A stretch of 64,000 bases of DNA from positions 2,232,001 through 2,296,000 of the forward strand of contig NZ_JAMKCQ010000001.1 in NCBI RefSeq assembly GCF_024169515.1. The letters run 5' to 3'. Below the pieces are notes generated by a model. That model had not been told where the DNA came from and searched no databases. It worked only from the letters and a program-made list of their open reading frames with translations. Below are positions 53,509-64,000 of this stretch, in pieces. Numbering within the stretch: position 1 is the first letter of the stretch; the number at the start of each line of letters is the position of its first letter. This stretch comes from Erwinia aphidicola (GTDB taxonomy: Bacteria; Pseudomonadota; Gammaproteobacteria; Enterobacterales; Enterobacteriaceae). Both the position numbers and the translations under genes were made by a program.

Positions 53509-55030
53509 GAATAACCTGAACCAGCAGAAAGACTCTGACAGTTTACCCTATTCTGTCTGGCCTGTAGAGGCGTTAGCCCGGCTGGAGCGCGAAGGGGCCG
53601 ATGCACTCGGCCTCACGCTGTTCGAACTGATGCAGCGCGCCGGCGAAGCGGCATTTGCGCAGCTGCGCCAGCGCTACCCTGCGGCTCAGCACTGGCTGGT
53701 GCTGTGCGGGCATGGCAATAACGGCGGCGATGGCTATATCGTGGCACGGCTGGCGCAGTCCGCCGGGCTGACGGTGACGGCGATCGCCGTGGAGGGCAGC
53801 AAGGCGCTGCCGGAAGAGGCGCAGCAGGCGCGCGATGGCTGGCTGGCGGCGGGCGGCGCGATCCACGATGCGGCGATCGCCTGGCCGGAAAAGGTGGAGG
53901 TGATTGTCGATGCGCTGCTGGGTACCGGCCTCAACCGGGCTGTGCAAGCGCCGTATGACCAGCTGATTGAGCAGGCTAATCGCCATTCAGCGCCGATTTT
54001 TGCCGTTGATGTACCCTCGGGGTTAGTGGCTGCTAACGGCACAGCGCCCGGCAGCGTGATAAATGCCGACCATACTTTAACGTTTATTGCCCTTAAGCCG
54101 GGATTACTGACCGGCAAGGCGCGTGACCATGTCGGGCAGTTGCACTGTCATGCGCTGAGTCTGGATAGCTGGCTGGACACCCAGCCCGCGCCGCTGGCCC
54201 GTTATGATGGCACCAGCCTGACGCAGTGGCTGCAGCCGCGTCGGCCCACCTCGCACAAGGGCGATCACGGCAAGCTGCTGGTGATTGGCGGCGACCACGG
54301 CACGGCGGGAGCCATCCGCATGACCGCCGAGGCCGCGCTGCGAAGTGGAGCTGGCTTAGTGCGAGTACTTACTCACAAAGACAACCTTGGCCCGCTGCTG
54401 ACCGCCCGGCCAGAACTGATGGTGCAGGAACTGAGCGCGGCCGCAATGGATGACGGTCTGGCGTGGGCCGATGTCATCGTCATTGGCCCCGGTTTGGGAC
54501 AGAGTGCATGGGGCAAAAAAGCCCTGAACAAAGTAGAAAACTGCCAGAAACCGATGCTTTGGGACGCTGACGCGCTTAACCTGCTGGCAATCAGCCCCGA
54601 TAAACGTCAAAATCGAATCATTACGCCGCACCCCGGTGAAGCGGCCCGCTTGCTCAACTGTAAAGTCAGTGAAATTGAGAGTGACCGCTTACTTGCTGCA
54701 AGGCGCCTGGCGAAGCGTTATGGCGGTGTCGTGGTGTTAAAAGGTGCCGGAACGTTAATCGCCGACGCCGGCGGCAGCATAGCGATAGCGGATGTGGGTA
54801 ATGCCGGTATGGCCAGCGGGGGCATGGGAGATGTGTTATCTGGTATCATCGGCAGTCTGGCAGGGCAAAAGCTCTCACTGTACGATGCCGCCTGCGCAGG
54901 GTGCGTAGCGCACGGAGCGGCGGCCGAAGCGGTGGCAAAACGTCAGGGTACACGCGGGATGTTAGCCACCGATCTGTTTGCCGAGCTGTATCTGTTTGTC
55001 AATCCTGAGATGTCGAATACAAAAGAATGA
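53507..55030 (+). CDS. nnr: bifunctional NAD(P)H-hydrate epimerase/dehydratase Nnr (YjeF)
   Basis: A 507-residue repair enzyme for damaged NAD(P)H. The N-terminal epimerase domain (about 1-215) has [20 protein letters not shown] and [11 protein letters not shown]. The C-terminal ADP/ATP-dependent dehydratase domain (about 230-500) has [35 protein letters not shown], the HPGEAARLL motif and [26 protein letters not shown] 53507 is preferred over 53486, since the latter lies inside queG. It starts a densely packed run: the stop overlaps the tsaE start (ATGA). Confidence 0.95.
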   Translation: MNNLNQQKDSDSLPYSVWPVEALARLEREGADALGLTLFELMQRAGEAAFAQLRQRYPAAQHWLVLCGHGNNGGDGYIVARLAQSAGLTVTAIAVEGSKALPEEAQQARDGWLAAGGAIHDAAIAWPEKVEVIVDALLGTGLNRAVQAPYDQLIEQANRHSAPIFAVDVPSGLVAANGTAPGSVINADHTLTFIALKPGLLTGKARDHVGQLHCHALSLDSWLDTQPAPLARYDGTSLTQWLQPRRPTSHKGDHGKLLVIGGDHGTAGAIRMTAEAALRSGAGLVRVLTHKDNLGPLLTARPELMVQELSAAAMDDGLAWADVIVIGPGLGQSAWGKKALNKVENCQKPMLWDADALNLLAISPDKRQNRIITPHPGEAARLLNCKVSEIESDRLLAARRLAKRYGGVVVLKGAGTLIADAGGSIAIADVGNAGMASGGMGDVLSGIIGSLAGQKLSLYDAACAGCVAHGAAAEAVAKRQGTRGMLATDLFAELYLFVNPEMSNTKE

Positions 55031-55503
55031 TGACCTGTGAAATTGCGTTGCCCGATGAGGCAGCAACCCTCGCACTGGGTGCCCGCCTGGCCCGCGCCTG
55101 TGACGGCGCGGCGACCCTTTATCTCTATGGCGACCTGGGTGCGGGTAAAACCACCTTTAGCCGCGGATTTTTGCAGGCGCTGGGGCATCAGGGCAATGTT
55201 AAAAGCCCGACCTATACGCTGGTGGAGCCTTATGAACTGCCCGATCGCCGCGTCTATCATTTTGACCTTTATCGCCTCTCCGACCCGGAAGAGCTGGAGT
55301 TTATGGGCATTCGTGATTACTTCGGCGCGGACAGCCTGTGCCTGGTCGAATGGCCGCAGCAGGGCGCAGGCGTCTTACCCGAGCCCGACCTGGAGCTGCA
55401 CCTTAGCTATGTCGGCCACGCACGCCAGGCCCAACTGCGCGCCTGCTCGCCCGCGGGCGAAACCATGCTGCAGCGCGTTGCTGCTGAGCAGGGTGAGGCA
55501 TGA
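55027..55503 (+). CDS. tsaE: tRNA threonylcarbamoyladenosine synthesis ATPase TsaE
   Basis: A 158-residue P-loop ATPase that drives the TsaBDE complex making t6A37 on tRNAs that read ANN codons. Walker [21 protein letters not shown] (about 35-54), then [11 protein letters not shown] and the Walker B-like region [17 protein letters not shown] near residue 108 is a family mark. It overlaps nnr at its start (ATGATG at 55027) and amiB at its end. The order nnr-tsaE-amiB is the conserved enterobacterial one. Confidence 0.95.
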   Translation: MMTCEIALPDEAATLALGARLARACDGAATLYLYGDLGAGKTTFSRGFLQALGHQGNVKSPTYTLVEPYELPDRRVYHFDLYRLSDPEELEFMGIRDYFGADSLCLVEWPQQGAGVLPEPDLELHLSYVGHARQAQLRACSPAGETMLQRVAAEQGEA

Positions 55504-57176
55504 TGCTGCGTTTTAAATCCTGGTGCCTGCTGGCCCTGTTCTGCTGCTCGTTTAGCGCGCTCTCCGCCAATCTTTCCGATATCAAAGTCTCGAACGGCAG
55601 TAATCAGGCGGAGGTGACGCTCAGCTTTAGCTCACAGCCGATCTACGCTTTCTTCCCGCTGCATAATCCGGAGCGCGTGGTGCTCGACATCCGCCAGAGT
55701 GCGGTGGTGCAGGGATTACCACTGACCTTCAGCGGTGAGAATATCGTGAAGCGCATCCGCTCCAGCAACGCGCAGGACAGCCAGAGCATCCGCCTGGTGT
55801 TTGAACTGACCCAGCGCGGCAAAACGCGGGCGGTCACCAAGCGCAGCGGCAGCAATTACAACGTGGTGTTCACCATTTCCGGCACGCAGCCGGCGCAAAC
55901 GGCCAGCCGCAGTGCGCCGGTCAGCAGCGCGACCGCCTCACGCCCGGTCAGCAGCACGCCGCCTAAAAGCCCATTCGATGCCAACCCGGTGACGGCAGTG
56001 AGCAGCGGTAATCAGGTGGCACGGCCGCGCAGCGCTGCCAGCAGCAATGACACGGTGATTGTGGCGATCGATGCCGGGCACGGTGGTCAGGATCCGGGCG
56101 CGATTGGCGGCGGCGGGCTGAAAGAGAAGAATGTGACCATCGCCATTGCCCGCAAGCTGAAGGCATTGCTGAATGCCGACCCGATGTTTAAAGGGGTGAT
56201 GACGCGCGATGGCGACTACTTTATCTCGGTGATGGGCCGTTCGGACGTGGCGCGTAAGCAGAACGCCAACCTGCTGGTCTCGATTCACGCCGATGCCGCG
56301 CCAAACCGCAGCGCCTCCGGTGCATCGGTATGGGTGCTGTCGAACCGCCGCGCCAATAGTGAAATGGCAGGCTGGTTAGAGCAGCATGAGAAACAGTCTG
56401 AACTGCTGGGCGGGGCCGGCGATCTGCTGGCAAATAGCCAGGCGGATCCCTACCTCAGCCAGGCGGTGCTCGACCTGCAGTTCGGCCACTCGCAGCGGGT
56501 GGGATATGATGTCGCGGTAAAAGTGATTGCTCAGCTGCAGCGCGTGGGCGCACTGCACAAGCGCCGACCGGAACATGCCAGCCTGGGCGTTCTGCGCTCG
56601 CCGGATATTCCTTCCCTGCTGGTGGAAACCGGCTTTATCAGTAATCCTTCGGAGGAGCGACTGCTAGGCAGTAGCGCATACCAGCAGAAGATTGCCGAGT
56701 CGATTTATAAAGGCTTACGCAACTACTTCCTGGCGCACCCGCTGCAATCAATCCCAAAGGAGGAAAACCGTCCGTTGCAGTCCGCAGCGGCGGTTGAGGT
56801 AGAAGCTAACCCGGCCCCGGCAGGCACAGAGTACAGCGGCCCGACGCAGCGCCACGTGGTGAAACGCGGTGAGACGCTGTCCGGTATCGCCGCGAACTAC
56901 GGCGTCAGCATGACGACGCTGCGTGCGATGAACACTCTGAAAAGAGACGTGGTGTGGGTCGGACAGCGGCTGAAAGTGCCGGCAGGCAGCAGCAGTGCGG
57001 CGACGGCCAGCGTGGCCAGAAGTAAAAAGCCGCTGCGCCATAAAGTGGTGCGCGGTGACTCGCTCACGGCGATTGCGGCCAAATACGGCGTCAGCCCGCA
57101 GGCGATCCAGCAGGCGAACAAAATGAAGTCGCAGAATGTGATGCTGGGCCAGACGCTGAAGATCCCGACGTCATAA
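55500..57176 (+). CDS. amiB: N-acetylmuramoyl-L-alanine amidase AmiB
   Basis: A 558-residue periplasmic amidase that splits septal peptidoglycan during division, activated by EnvC in E. coli. Signal peptide ending LSA; AMIN domain (about 24-125); Ser/Pro-rich linker. The Amidase_3 domain is at about 180-405: zinc ligands in [15 protein letters not shown], the conserved Glu in [12 protein letters not shown], a His in SIHADAAPN, and the catalytic Glu in [14 protein letters not shown]. Two LysM repeats follow ([39 protein letters not shown]). It is over 100 residues longer than E. coli AmiB as I recall it, with the extra LysM accounting for part. Confidence 0.94.
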   Translation: MMLRFKSWCLLALFCCSFSALSANLSDIKVSNGSNQAEVTLSFSSQPIYAFFPLHNPERVVLDIRQSAVVQGLPLTFSGENIVKRIRSSNAQDSQSIRLVFELTQRGKTRAVTKRSGSNYNVVFTISGTQPAQTASRSAPVSSATASRPVSSTPPKSPFDANPVTAVSSGNQVARPRSAASSNDTVIVAIDAGHGGQDPGAIGGGGLKEKNVTIAIARKLKALLNADPMFKGVMTRDGDYFISVMGRSDVARKQNANLLVSIHADAAPNRSASGASVWVLSNRRANSEMAGWLEQHEKQSELLGGAGDLLANSQADPYLSQAVLDLQFGHSQRVGYDVAVKVIAQLQRVGALHKRRPEHASLGVLRSPDIPSLLVETGFISNPSEERLLGSSAYQQKIAESIYKGLRNYFLAHPLQSIPKEENRPLQSAAAVEVEANPAPAGTEYSGPTQRHVVKRGETLSGIAANYGVSMTTLRAMNTLKRDVVWVGQRLKVPAGSSSAATASVARSKKPLRHKVVRGDSLTAIAAKYGVSPQAIQQANKMKSQNVMLGQTLKIPTS

Positions 57177-57182
57177 TCACGC

Positions 57183-57259
57183 GCGGACCGAAAAAGAGGG
57201 TCCGCCCCTACAATGTTCGCTGTCGTTTGTAGGGGCCGATCTTTTTTTCCGATCGGCCC
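57183..57259. repeat. two facing GTAGGGG hairpin repeats between amiB and mutL
   Basis: A reverse-oriented copy GCGGACC-N8-GGTCCGC-CCCTAC (57183-57211) and a forward copy GTAG-GGGCCGATC-N8-GATCGGCCC (57229-57259), tail-out like a small BIME. The mutL start codon follows 27 nt later. The pair may act as a mRNA-stabilising or terminating structure inside the otherwise close-packed operon. Confidence 0.8.
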
Positions 57260-57286
57260 GTGCCAAAACGAACTCAAGGATACATC

Positions 57287-59131
57287 ATGCCCATCCAGGT
57301 ATTACCGCCACAGCTTGCTAACCAGATTGCCGCCGGAGAGGTGGTTGAACGCCCGGCTTCGGTAGTCAAAGAGCTGGTGGAAAATAGCCTGGATGCCGGT
57401 GCCACGCGCATCGACATTGATATCGAGAAGGGCGGCGCCAGGCTGATCCGCATTCGCGATAACGGTTGTGGCATAGGTAAAGACGAGCTGGCAATGGCCT
57501 TAGCGCGCCACGCCACCAGTAAAATCACCACGCTGGATGACCTTGAAGCGATTATCAGCCTCGGATTTCGTGGTGAAGCGCTGGCCAGTATCAGTTCGGT
57601 TTCACGCCTGACGCTGACCTCGCGCACCGAGGCGCAAAGTGAAGCCTGGCAGGCCTATGCTGAAGGGCGCGATCAAAGCGTCACGGTGAAACCGGCCGCG
57701 CACCCGGTCGGCACTACCCTGGAAGTGCTGGACCTGTTCTATAACACCCCGGCGCGGCGTAAATTTATGCGCACCGAGAAAACCGAATTTACCCATATTG
57801 ATGAAGTGATCCGCCGTATTGCGCTGGCACGCTTTGATGTGGCGATCTCCCTCAGCCACAATGGCAAACTGATGCGCCAGTACCGCGGCGTCAGCGATAA
57901 CAGCCAGCGCGAGCGCCGTTTAGGGGCGATCTGCGGCACCGCTTTCCAGACCCATGCACTCAAAATTGCGTGGCAGCACGGCGAGCTGAGCCTGCACGGC
58001 TGGGTCGCCGACCCGGTCGGGTCGAAAGCGCTGCCTGAGCTGCAATATTGTTACGTCAACGGGCGTATGATGCGTGACCGCCTGATCAATCATGCCATCC
58101 GCCAGGCCTATCAGGATAAGCTCGGCGATCGGCATCAGCCCGCTTATGTACTCTATCTCGAGATCGATCCGCACCAGGTGGATGTCAACGTGCATCCGGC
58201 GAAACACGAAGTGCGCTTCCATCAGTCGCGGCTGGTGCACGATTTTATCTATCAGGGCGTGGTCAGCGCGCTACAGGAAACCGGTGCGGAAAGCCTGCCC
58301 GACGTGACCGATTCCGCGCCCGCTGAACGCTGGCAGCCGGAAAACCGCCAGGCGGCAGGCGGCAATCACTTCGCCACGCCGGCACCGGCAGCGGCGCCGC
58401 GCCCGGCGGCAGCGTCGGGTGGCGGAGGGGGGGGCAGCAGCAGGCCGCCGCCGCTGCCTCCGACCTATCAGCAACGGGAAGGTGCGGTGTATCAGCAGCT
58501 GCTGAAAACCCCAGCGCCCGCCCGCAGCGAAGAGCCTGCTGCGCAGCCGGTAAAAGAGCCACCGCTCGGCGCCCACGTTCACAGCTTTGGCCGCGTGCTG
58601 ACGGTGGTAGAGCAGCAGTATGCGCTGGTCGAAGGGAAGAGAGGGCTGGCGCTGGTGGCGTTAGCGGTGGCGGAGCGCTGGTTAAAGCAGGCGCAGCTCG
58701 ACCCTGGCAACGAGGCGTTAAAACCGCAGCCGCTGCTGATTCCGGTCCGGCTGAAGCTGGAGAAGGCGGAACGAGAGGCGGGTAGCAGCAGCGCGGCTTT
58801 ATTAAACCAGATGGGTATCGACCTGCAGTTTGACGGCCATCATGTGATGCTGCGCGCCGTGCCTTTACCATTACGCCAACAAAATTTACAAAACTTGATT
58901 CCAGAAATGTTAGGGTATTTGGCCCGGCAGCAGGATGTTTCAGTCAGCCAGACGGCGCAGTGGTTAGCGCGCCAGGCGGTCTCTGAACATCAGCACTGGA
59001 ATCACTCGCAGGCGATCTCCCTGCTGGCTGAAGTCGAACGACTCTGCCCGCAACTGGTGAAATCGCCACCTTCTGGATTACTGCAAGATGTCGATCTTGC
59101 GACGGCGATGAATGCCCTGAAGCATGAGTGA
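57287..59131 (+). CDS. mutL: DNA mismatch repair protein MutL
   Basis: A 614-residue ATPase that links MutS to MutH and UvrD in mismatch repair. The N-terminal GHKL ATPase (about 1-330) has [27 protein letters not shown] and [14 protein letters not shown] Pro/Gly/Ala-rich linker (about 345-440) is followed by the C-terminal dimerisation domain ([20 protein letters not shown] to the end). The start ATG 57287 gives [26 protein letters not shown] 57260 is in the hairpin repeat. The linker contains an uninterrupted run of eight G (58427-58434), a possible slippage site. The stop codon overlaps miaA by 8 nt. Confidence 0.95.
   Translation: MPIQVLPPQLANQIAAGEVVERPASVVKELVENSLDAGATRIDIDIEKGGARLIRIRDNGCGIGKDELAMALARHATSKITTLDDLEAIISLGFRGEALASISSVSRLTLTSRTEAQSEAWQAYAEGRDQSVTVKPAAHPVGTTLEVLDLFYNTPARRKFMRTEKTEFTHIDEVIRRIALARFDVAISLSHNGKLMRQYRGVSDNSQRERRLGAICGTAFQTHALKIAWQHGELSLHGWVADPVGSKALPELQYCYVNGRMMRDRLINHAIRQAYQDKLGDRHQPAYVLYLEIDPHQVDVNVHPAKHEVRFHQSRLVHDFIYQGVVSALQETGAESLPDVTDSAPAERWQPENRQAAGGNHFATPAPAAAPRPAAASGGGGGGSSRPPPLPPTYQQREGAVYQQLLKTPAPARSEEPAAQPVKEPPLGAHVHSFGRVLTVVEQQYALVEGKRGLALVALAVAERWLKQAQLDPGNEALKPQPLLIPVRLKLEKAEREAGSSSAALLNQMGIDLQFDGHHVMLRAVPLPLRQQNLQNLIPEMLGYLARQQDVSVSQTAQWLARQAVSEHQHWNHSQAISLLAEVERLCPQLVKSPPSGLLQDVDLATAMNALKHE
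58427..58434 (+). repeat. G8 homopolymer inside mutL
   Basis: Eight consecutive G residues in the glycine-rich linker. A one-base slip would truncate MutL before its C-terminal domain. Confidence 0.85.
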
Positions 59132-60074
59132 ACAATCCACGGCTGGCCTGCCTAAGGCAATATTTTTGATGGGGCCGACGGCCTCCGGCAAAACCGCACT
59201 GGCGATTGCATTACGTCAGGCGTTACCGGTTGAGCTAATCAGTGTTGATTCGGCGCTGATCTACCGCGGAATGGATATTGGCACCGCCAAGCCTTCTGCC
59301 GAAGAACTGGCGCTTGCGCCCCATCGTTTGCTGGACATCCGCGACCCGGCTGAAACCTATTCAGCCGCTGAGTTTCGTCGCGATGCGCTGGCTGAAATGG
59401 CGGAAATTACCCAACGTGGGAATATTCCGTTGCTTGTTGGTGGCACCATGCTTTATTACAAGGCGTTGCTGGAAGGATTGTCGCCGTTGCCCTCGGCGGA
59501 TCCAGAGGTACGTCAGCGTATAGAGCAGATGGCGAGTGAAGAGGGCTGGGAAGCACTTCACCGCCAGTTATGTGATGTAGATCCCGTTGCTGGACGTCGT
59601 ATTCATCCGAATGATCCCCAGAGACTCTCGCGAGCACTGGAAGTTTTTTTTATTTCGGGTAAAACTTTAACGGAACTGACAAAAACATCGGGCGAAGCTC
59701 TGCCGTATGATGTTGCCCAGTTCGCCATCGCACCCGCGAGCCGCGAGCTGATCCATCAACGAATTGAGCAGCGCTTTCATCAGATGCTGGCGTCAGGATT
59801 TGAAGCGGAGGCTCGGGCGCTCTTTGCACGAGGTGATTTGCATACGGACATGCCTTCCATTCGTTGTGTTGGTTATCGCCAGATGTGGTCATTTTTATCC
59901 GGTGAAATTGATTACGATGACATGGTTTATCGGGGGATTTGCGCAACCCGGCAGTTAGCTAAGCGCCAGATAACCTGGTTACGCGGCTGGAAGGACGTTC
60001 ACTGGCTTGACAGCGAACAGCCTGAAGCGGCGTACTCCCAAGTGTTACAGGTTCTTAGTGCGAAGCATGGGTGA
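59124..60074 (+). CDS. miaA: tRNA dimethylallyltransferase MiaA
   Basis: A 316-residue enzyme that adds the dimethylallyl group to A37 of tRNAs reading UNN codons. P-loop [18 protein letters not shown] (about 14-31), [20 protein letters not shown] with the catalytic Asp/Ser region, then [21 protein letters not shown] and [16 protein letters not shown]. It begins inside the end of mutL (8-nt overlap) and is followed by hfq after about 100 nt, as in E. coli. A run of eight T (59646-59653) occurs in the gene. Confidence 0.95.
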   Translation: MSEQSTAGLPKAIFLMGPTASGKTALAIALRQALPVELISVDSALIYRGMDIGTAKPSAEELALAPHRLLDIRDPAETYSAAEFRRDALAEMAEITQRGNIPLLVGGTMLYYKALLEGLSPLPSADPEVRQRIEQMASEEGWEALHRQLCDVDPVAGRRIHPNDPQRLSRALEVFFISGKTLTELTKTSGEALPYDVAQFAIAPASRELIHQRIEQRFHQMLASGFEAEARALFARGDLHTDMPSIRCVGYRQMWSFLSGEIDYDDMVYRGICATRQLAKRQITWLRGWKDVHWLDSEQPEAAYSQVLQVLSAKHG

Positions 60075-60175
60075 TTGTGTACAATTGGTCTGTTTTCTTG
60101 CGCAAATTTTTACGTCGTATTTCGAACCGCAGGGTTCTTAAGTTACAAACAACAAGCATATAAGGAAAAGATAGA

Positions 60176-60487
60176 ATGGCTAAGGGGCAATCATTGCAAG
60201 ATCCGTTCTTGAACGCACTGCGTCGCGAACGTGTTCCGGTTTCGATTTATTTGGTAAACGGTATCAAACTTCAGGGCCAGATCGAGTCGTTTGACCAATT
60301 TGTTATTCTTTTGAAAAACACGGTTAGCCAGATGGTGTATAAGCACGCGATCTCTACCGTTGTTCCGTCCCGTCCGGTCTCCCACCACAGTAACAACACG
60401 GGTGGCGGAAGCAGCAACTATCATCATAGTGGCAGTAACCAGGGGGCGTCTTCTCAGCCTTCACAAGACAGTGAAGATGCTGAATAA
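60176..60487 (+). CDS. hfq: RNA chaperone Hfq
   Basis: A 103-residue Sm-like protein; hexamers pair small regulatory RNAs with mRNAs. Sm1 motif: [40 protein letters not shown]; Sm2 motif: [17 protein letters not shown]-contact residues Gln8, Phe42, Tyr55, Lys56 and His57 (YKH) are present, and the rim carries RRER. The C-terminal tail (about 73-103) is rich in Ser, Asn, Gly and His, ending in an acidic SEDAE tip. AAGGAAAAG lies upstream of the ATG. Confidence 0.97.
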   Translation: MAKGQSLQDPFLNALRRERVPVSIYLVNGIKLQGQIESFDQFVILLKNTVSQMVYKHAISTVVPSRPVSHHSNNTGGGSSNYHHSGSNQGASSQPSQDSEDAE

Positions 60488-60731
60488 GTAGCGTGGCTGT
60501 CCCTCCACGACGGGGAGTCTTTGGCATTCAGGTTCCCCGTCCTGGCGATGATACTCGAATAATGAACAAGAATTAAACAAGAGAACTATCGCTGATTTCC
60601 TCATCTCACCCCGGTTGGGTGGGATCATAAAAACGCCGTCTGGCAAGCTGGACGCGCATTTTGAATCTGGTATTAACGCTGTATGGCCCCAACGCGTAGC
60701 AGGTTTAACAAGGTACTGAGAGGTTTTAAGT

Positions 60732-62012
60732 TTGTTTGACCGTTATGATGCCGGTGAGCAGGCCGTACTGGTTCACATCTATTTCTCGCAAGACAGAGAT
60801 ACGGAAGATTTGCAGGAGTTCGAAACCCTGGTCTCTTCTGCTGGCGTAGAAGCGCTGCGCGTTGTCACTGGCAGCCGCAAAGCGCCACACCCCAAATATT
60901 TTGTCGGTGAAGGAAAAGCTGTCGAAATCGCCGAAGCGGTAAAAGAGAGCGGTGCCACCGTGGTGCTGTTCGATCACGCCCTGAGTCCAGCGCAGGAGCG
61001 CAACCTTGAAGCGCTGTGCGAGTGCCGCGTTATTGATCGCACCGGGCTGATCCTCGATATTTTTGCCCAGCGTGCGCGCACCCATGAAGGTAAATTACAG
61101 GTTGAGCTGGCGCAGCTGCGCCATCTGGCCACGCGGCTGGTGCGCGGCTGGACGCACCTTGAGCGCCAGAAAGGCGGTATCGGTTTACGCGGGCCGGGTG
61201 AAACCCAGCTGGAGACCGACCGCCGCTTGCTGCGCAATCGCATTACTCTGATCCTCTCCCGCCTTGAGCGCGTCTCGAAACAGCGCGAGCAGGGCAGGCA
61301 GGCTCGCAACAAGGCCGATGTGCCGACCGTATCGCTGGTGGGTTACACCAACGCCGGTAAATCCACACTGTTTAACCGCCTGACCACGTCCGAGGTTTAC
61401 GTGGCCGACCAGCTGTTCGCTACCCTCGATCCGACTCTGCGCCGCGTTGACGTGGTGGATGTGGGCGAAGTGGTGCTGGCCGATACCGTAGGCTTTATTC
61501 GCCACCTGCCGCACGACCTGGTGGCCGCGTTTAAAGCCACGCTGCAGGAAACCCGCGAGGCCGCGCTGCTGCTGCACGTGATTGACGCAGCGGACGTGCG
61601 GGTCGATGAGAACATCGAAGCGGTAAACGAAGTGCTGGAAGAGATTGAATCCGATGAAATCCCCAGCCTGCTGGTGATGAATAAAATCGATATGCTTGAC
61701 GGTTTCGTCCCGCGCATCGACCGTGATGAAGAGAACCTGCCAATCCGGGTCTGGCTCTCCGCCCAAAGTGGAGAGGGCATCCCGCTGCTGTTCCAGGCGC
61801 TGACCGAGCGCCTGGCCGGTGAGATTGCGCAGTATGATTTACGTCTACCGCCGGCTGCAGGGCGGCTGCGTAGCCGTTTTTACCAGTTGCAGGCGATAGA
61901 AAAAGAGTGGAATGAAGAGGACGGTAGCGTGGGATTACACGTGCGCATGCCGATCGTCGACTGGCGCCGACTGTGCAAACAGGAACCGACGCTGGTGGAT
62001 TACATTGTTTGA
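60732..62012 (+). CDS. hflX: ribosome rescue GTPase HflX
   Basis: A 426-residue GTPase that splits stalled 70S ribosomes after heat stress. The N-terminal domain has [21 protein letters not shown], then [61 protein letters not shown] (the conserved loop of the family). The G domain has [15 protein letters not shown] (about 203-217), [17 protein letters not shown] and NKIDML. The start is TTG at 60732 ([10 protein letters not shown]; read as Met), as in E. coli, with GAGAGG upstream. It sits between hfq and hflK with a 244-nt gap after hfq. Confidence 0.95.
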   Translation: MFDRYDAGEQAVLVHIYFSQDRDTEDLQEFETLVSSAGVEALRVVTGSRKAPHPKYFVGEGKAVEIAEAVKESGATVVLFDHALSPAQERNLEALCECRVIDRTGLILDIFAQRARTHEGKLQVELAQLRHLATRLVRGWTHLERQKGGIGLRGPGETQLETDRRLLRNRITLILSRLERVSKQREQGRQARNKADVPTVSLVGYTNAGKSTLFNRLTTSEVYVADQLFATLDPTLRRVDVVDVGEVVLADTVGFIRHLPHDLVAAFKATLQETREAALLLHVIDAADVRVDENIEAVNEVLEEIESDEIPSLLVMNKIDMLDGFVPRIDRDEENLPIRVWLSAQSGEGIPLLFQALTERLAGEIAQYDLRLPPAAGRLRSRFYQLQAIEKEWNEEDGSVGLHVRMPIVDWRRLCKQEPTLVDYIV

Positions 62013-62080
62013 CTGATGTTGCCTGACACGCGTATCCCGGCTTGGGATACCACCGCACACACAATTAATGGAGTATAAAC

Positions 62081-63343
62081 ATGGCGTGGAATCAGCCCGG
62101 GAATAACGGACAGGACCGCGACCCGTGGGGAAGCAGCAATAATCAAGGCGGCAACTCTGGGGGAAATAAAGGAGGGCGCGATAAGGGGCCTCCTGATTTA
62201 GATGATATCTTCCGTAAGCTGAGCAATAAGCTTGGTGGACTGGGCGGTGGCAAAAAAAGCGGCGGTGACGGGTCAGGTAACGGCAGCGCACCGCGCAAGC
62301 CGGGCAGCGGCGGGCGTCTGGTTGGCATCGTGGCCGTGGCCGTGGTGGTGATCTGGGCCGGTAGCGGCTTCTACACCATCAAAGAAGCCGAGCGCGGCGT
62401 GGTGACACGCTTCGGTAAGTTTAGCCATCTGGTCGAGCCAGGTCTGAACTGGAAACCGACCTTTGTCGATCAGGTACGTGCGGTGAACGTGGAGGCGGTG
62501 CGCGAGCTCTCTGCTTCCGGCACCATGCTGACCTCGGATGAGAACGTGGTGCGCGTTGAGATGAACGTGCAGTACCGCATCACCAATCCGGAACGCTACC
62601 TGTACGCGGTGACCAGCGCCGATGACAGCCTGCGTCAGGCAACCGACAGCGCCCTGCGTGGCGTGATTGGTCGCTCGACCATGGACCGAATTCTGACCGA
62701 AGGGCGTACCGTGGTGCGTAGCGAAACCCAGCGCGAGCTGGAAGAGACAATTCGCCCTTACGATATGGGTATTACCCTGCTGGACGTTAACTTCCAGACG
62801 GCGCGCCCACCGGAAGACGTTAAAGCGTCATTCGATGATGCCATTGCCGCACGTGAGAACCGTGAGCAGGCGGTACGTGAAGCCGAAGCCTACGCCAACG
62901 ATAAGCTGCCGCGCGCCCGTGGTGATGCGCAGGGTATCCTTGAGCAGGCTCGTGCCTACAAGTCCCGCGTGACGCTGGAAGCCCAGGGTGAAGTCGACAG
63001 CTTTGCGCGTATCCTGCCGGAATACAAAGCCGCACCGCAGATCACCCGCGAGCGTCTGTATATCGAAACCATGGAACGTGTTCTGTCACACACGCGTAAG
63101 GTACTGGTTAACGATAAAGGCAACAGCCTGATGGTGCTGCCTCTCGATCAGCTGATGCGCGGCCAGAGTGGCGCGGCATCCGGCAATAACCAGAGCGGAA
63201 GCAGCAGCCTGCTGCGTCTGCCACCCGCTTCAGGCAGCAGCGAGCGCGCCAGCAGCAGTTCGTCGTTCAGTCCGGACGACATCATGGATCAGCGCCGGGT
63301 GAATGCTCAGCGTAACGATAGCCAGCGCGAAGGGAGAGAGTAA
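62081..63343 (+). CDS. hflK: FtsH protease regulator subunit HflK
   Basis: A 420-residue SPFH/band-7 protein that, with HflC, forms a large cage around the FtsH protease in the inner membrane and restrains its activity. Gly/Asn-rich cytoplasmic N terminus (about 1-78) with PPDLDDIFRKLSNKLGGL. One membrane helix follows (RLVGIVAVAVVVIWAGSGFYTI, about 80-101), then the band-7 domain (AERGVVTRFGKFSHLVEPGLNWKP ...). Coiled coils and a Ser/Gly/Gln-rich tail end the protein. GGAG lies 9 nt before the ATG. hflC starts 3 nt after its stop. Confidence 0.96.
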   Translation: MAWNQPGNNGQDRDPWGSSNNQGGNSGGNKGGRDKGPPDLDDIFRKLSNKLGGLGGGKKSGGDGSGNGSAPRKPGSGGRLVGIVAVAVVVIWAGSGFYTIKEAERGVVTRFGKFSHLVEPGLNWKPTFVDQVRAVNVEAVRELSASGTMLTSDENVVRVEMNVQYRITNPERYLYAVTSADDSLRQATDSALRGVIGRSTMDRILTEGRTVVRSETQRELEETIRPYDMGITLLDVNFQTARPPEDVKASFDDAIAARENREQAVREAEAYANDKLPRARGDAQGILEQARAYKSRVTLEAQGEVDSFARILPEYKAAPQITRERLYIETMERVLSHTRKVLVNDKGNSLMVLPLDQLMRGQSGAASGNNQSGSSSLLRLPPASGSSERASSSSSFSPDDIMDQRRVNAQRNDSQREGRE

Positions 63344-63346
63344 TCG

Positions 63347-64000
63347 ATGCGTAAGCCATTAATCGTACTATTGATTGTTGTGCTGGTGGTGCTGTACGCG
63401 TCACTGTTTGTGGTGCAGGAAGGCCAGCGCGGCATTGTGATGCGCTTCGGTAAAGTTCTGCGCGATGATGAAAATAAACCGCTGGTGTATGCGCCAGGCC
63501 TGCACTTCAAGATCCCATTCCTGGAATCTGTGAAGTCACTTGATGCGCGTATCCAGACTATGGACAACCAGGCCGACCGCTTCGTCACCAAAGAGAAGAA
63601 AGACCTGATTGTTGACTCCTATATCAAATGGCGCGTCAGCGACTTCAGCCGTTATTACCTCGCCACCGGCGGCGGTGATATTTCTCAGGCCGAAGTGCTG
63701 CTGAAACGTAAGTTCAGCGACCGTCTGCGTTCTGAGATTGGGCGTCTGGACGTGAAAGATATCGTCACCGATTCCCGTGGCCGTCTGACCACCGATGTGC
63801 GCGATGCGCTGAACACCGGTAGTGCGGGTGCGGATGATGAAGTGGCTACGCCAGCAGCAGACGATGCGATTGCCTCTGTGGCTAAGCGCGTTGAGAGCGA
63901 GACCAACAGCAACGAACCGGCTATCAACCCGAACAGTATGGCGGCGTTGGGTATCCAGGTGGTTGACGTGCGCATCAAGCAGATCAACCTGCCAACCGAA
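63347..64000 (+). CDS. hflC: FtsH protease regulator subunit HflC (5' part)
   Basis: The first 218 residues of HflC are present; the gene runs off the end of the window. A membrane anchor MRKPLIVLLIVVLVVLYASLFVVQEGQRG leads into a band-7 domain (IVMRFGKVLRDDENKPLVYAPGLHFKIPFLESVKSLDARIQTMDNQADRFVTKEKKDLIVDSYIKWRV). An insert-like segment (about 165-200, rich in Ala, Asp, Ser) follows. The E. coli protein has 334 residues. Partner of HflK in the same operon; AGGGAGAG stands upstream. Confidence 0.95.
   Translation, partial: MRKPLIVLLIVVLVVLYASLFVVQEGQRGIVMRFGKVLRDDENKPLVYAPGLHFKIPFLESVKSLDARIQTMDNQADRFVTKEKKDLIVDSYIKWRVSDFSRYYLATGGGDISQAEVLLKRKFSDRLRSEIGRLDVKDIVTDSRGRLTTDVRDALNTGSAGADDEVATPAADDAIASVAKRVESETNSNEPAINPNSMAALGIQVVDVRIKQINLPTE

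Noticed and set aside
60488..60731. Small RNA or gene between hfq and hflX
   Set aside because: A GACGGGGA/TCCCCGTC stem is present at about 60509-60541, but without a T tail or other support I cannot call an RNA gene.

Overview
The window looks like the chromosome of an Erwiniaceae member (Erwinia/Pantoea-type enterobacterium). Gene order and protein sequences are strongly enterobacterial (groES-groEL-yjeI; mscM-psd-rsgA-orn-tRNA-Gly-queG-nnr-tsaE-amiB-mutL-miaA-hfq-hflX-hflK-hflC; alx, ygjR, ygjP, rlmG, fadH). Added to this backbone are plant-associated metabolic genes, a 127-bp ERIC repeat and many copies of a small hairpin repeat. I see no transposase, integrase, phage gene or CRISPR array.

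Layout: (1) 0-2.8 kb, groESL behind a heat-shock-type promoter, then the lipoprotein YjeI. (2) 2.8-5.0 kb, alx under a manganese-type (yybP-ykoY) riboswitch, and ygjR. (3) 5.1-23.8 kb, an accessory block between ygjR and ygjP. It holds a ClC chloride channel with CBS domains, a LuxR-type regulator with a degenerate receiver, an EvgS/BvgS-like hybrid kinase with its response regulator, a large autotransporter, and a chaperone-usher fimbrial locus. That locus has five DUF1120 subunits (one miniature), usher, chaperone and a minor subunit. (4) 23.9-30.3 kb, ygjP, rlmG, a laccase-domain protein, a TumE/TumA-type toxin-antitoxin pair, a VOC protein and fadH. (5) 30.5-38.7 kb, the idnDOTR L-idonate genes facing a three-subunit membrane dehydrogenase with a GlcG-like partner. 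(6) 38.9-43.7 kb, a lower gallate (4-oxalomesaconate) pathway with a divergent double-HTH LysR regulator. (7) 43.7-64 kb, the conserved mscM-to-hflC segment. Here the tRNA-Gly array is split by a deaminase/LysR cassette and followed by a cluster of DnaA boxes plus an IHF site that looks like datA.

The most interesting part is the fimbrial region. Most of its transcription units carry the same upstream architecture: an inverted repeat TGTAG-N8-CTACA, a GGCCT block at +31 and a CTCTCAT block at +53. In the best copies the spacing is identical. Two pilin genes, with promoter and terminator, form a tandem duplication of about 968 bp. The nearby phosphorelay is the obvious candidate to act on this shared site, so the block may be a self-contained signal-controlled adhesion island. 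The regulator-to-site link is inference.

The metabolic blocks suggest life on plant material: periplasmic oxidation of aldoses or sugar acids, L-idonate/5-ketogluconate interconversion, and degradation of tannin-derived aromatics. The last block carries core functions: c-di-GMP/oligoribonucleotide turnover (Orn), phospholipid synthesis (Psd), ribosome assembly (RsgA), tRNA modification (QueG, TsaE, MiaA), mismatch repair (MutL), RNA chaperoning (Hfq) and protease control (HflKC). All family calls come from reading motifs and recalled orthologues; no database search was run.
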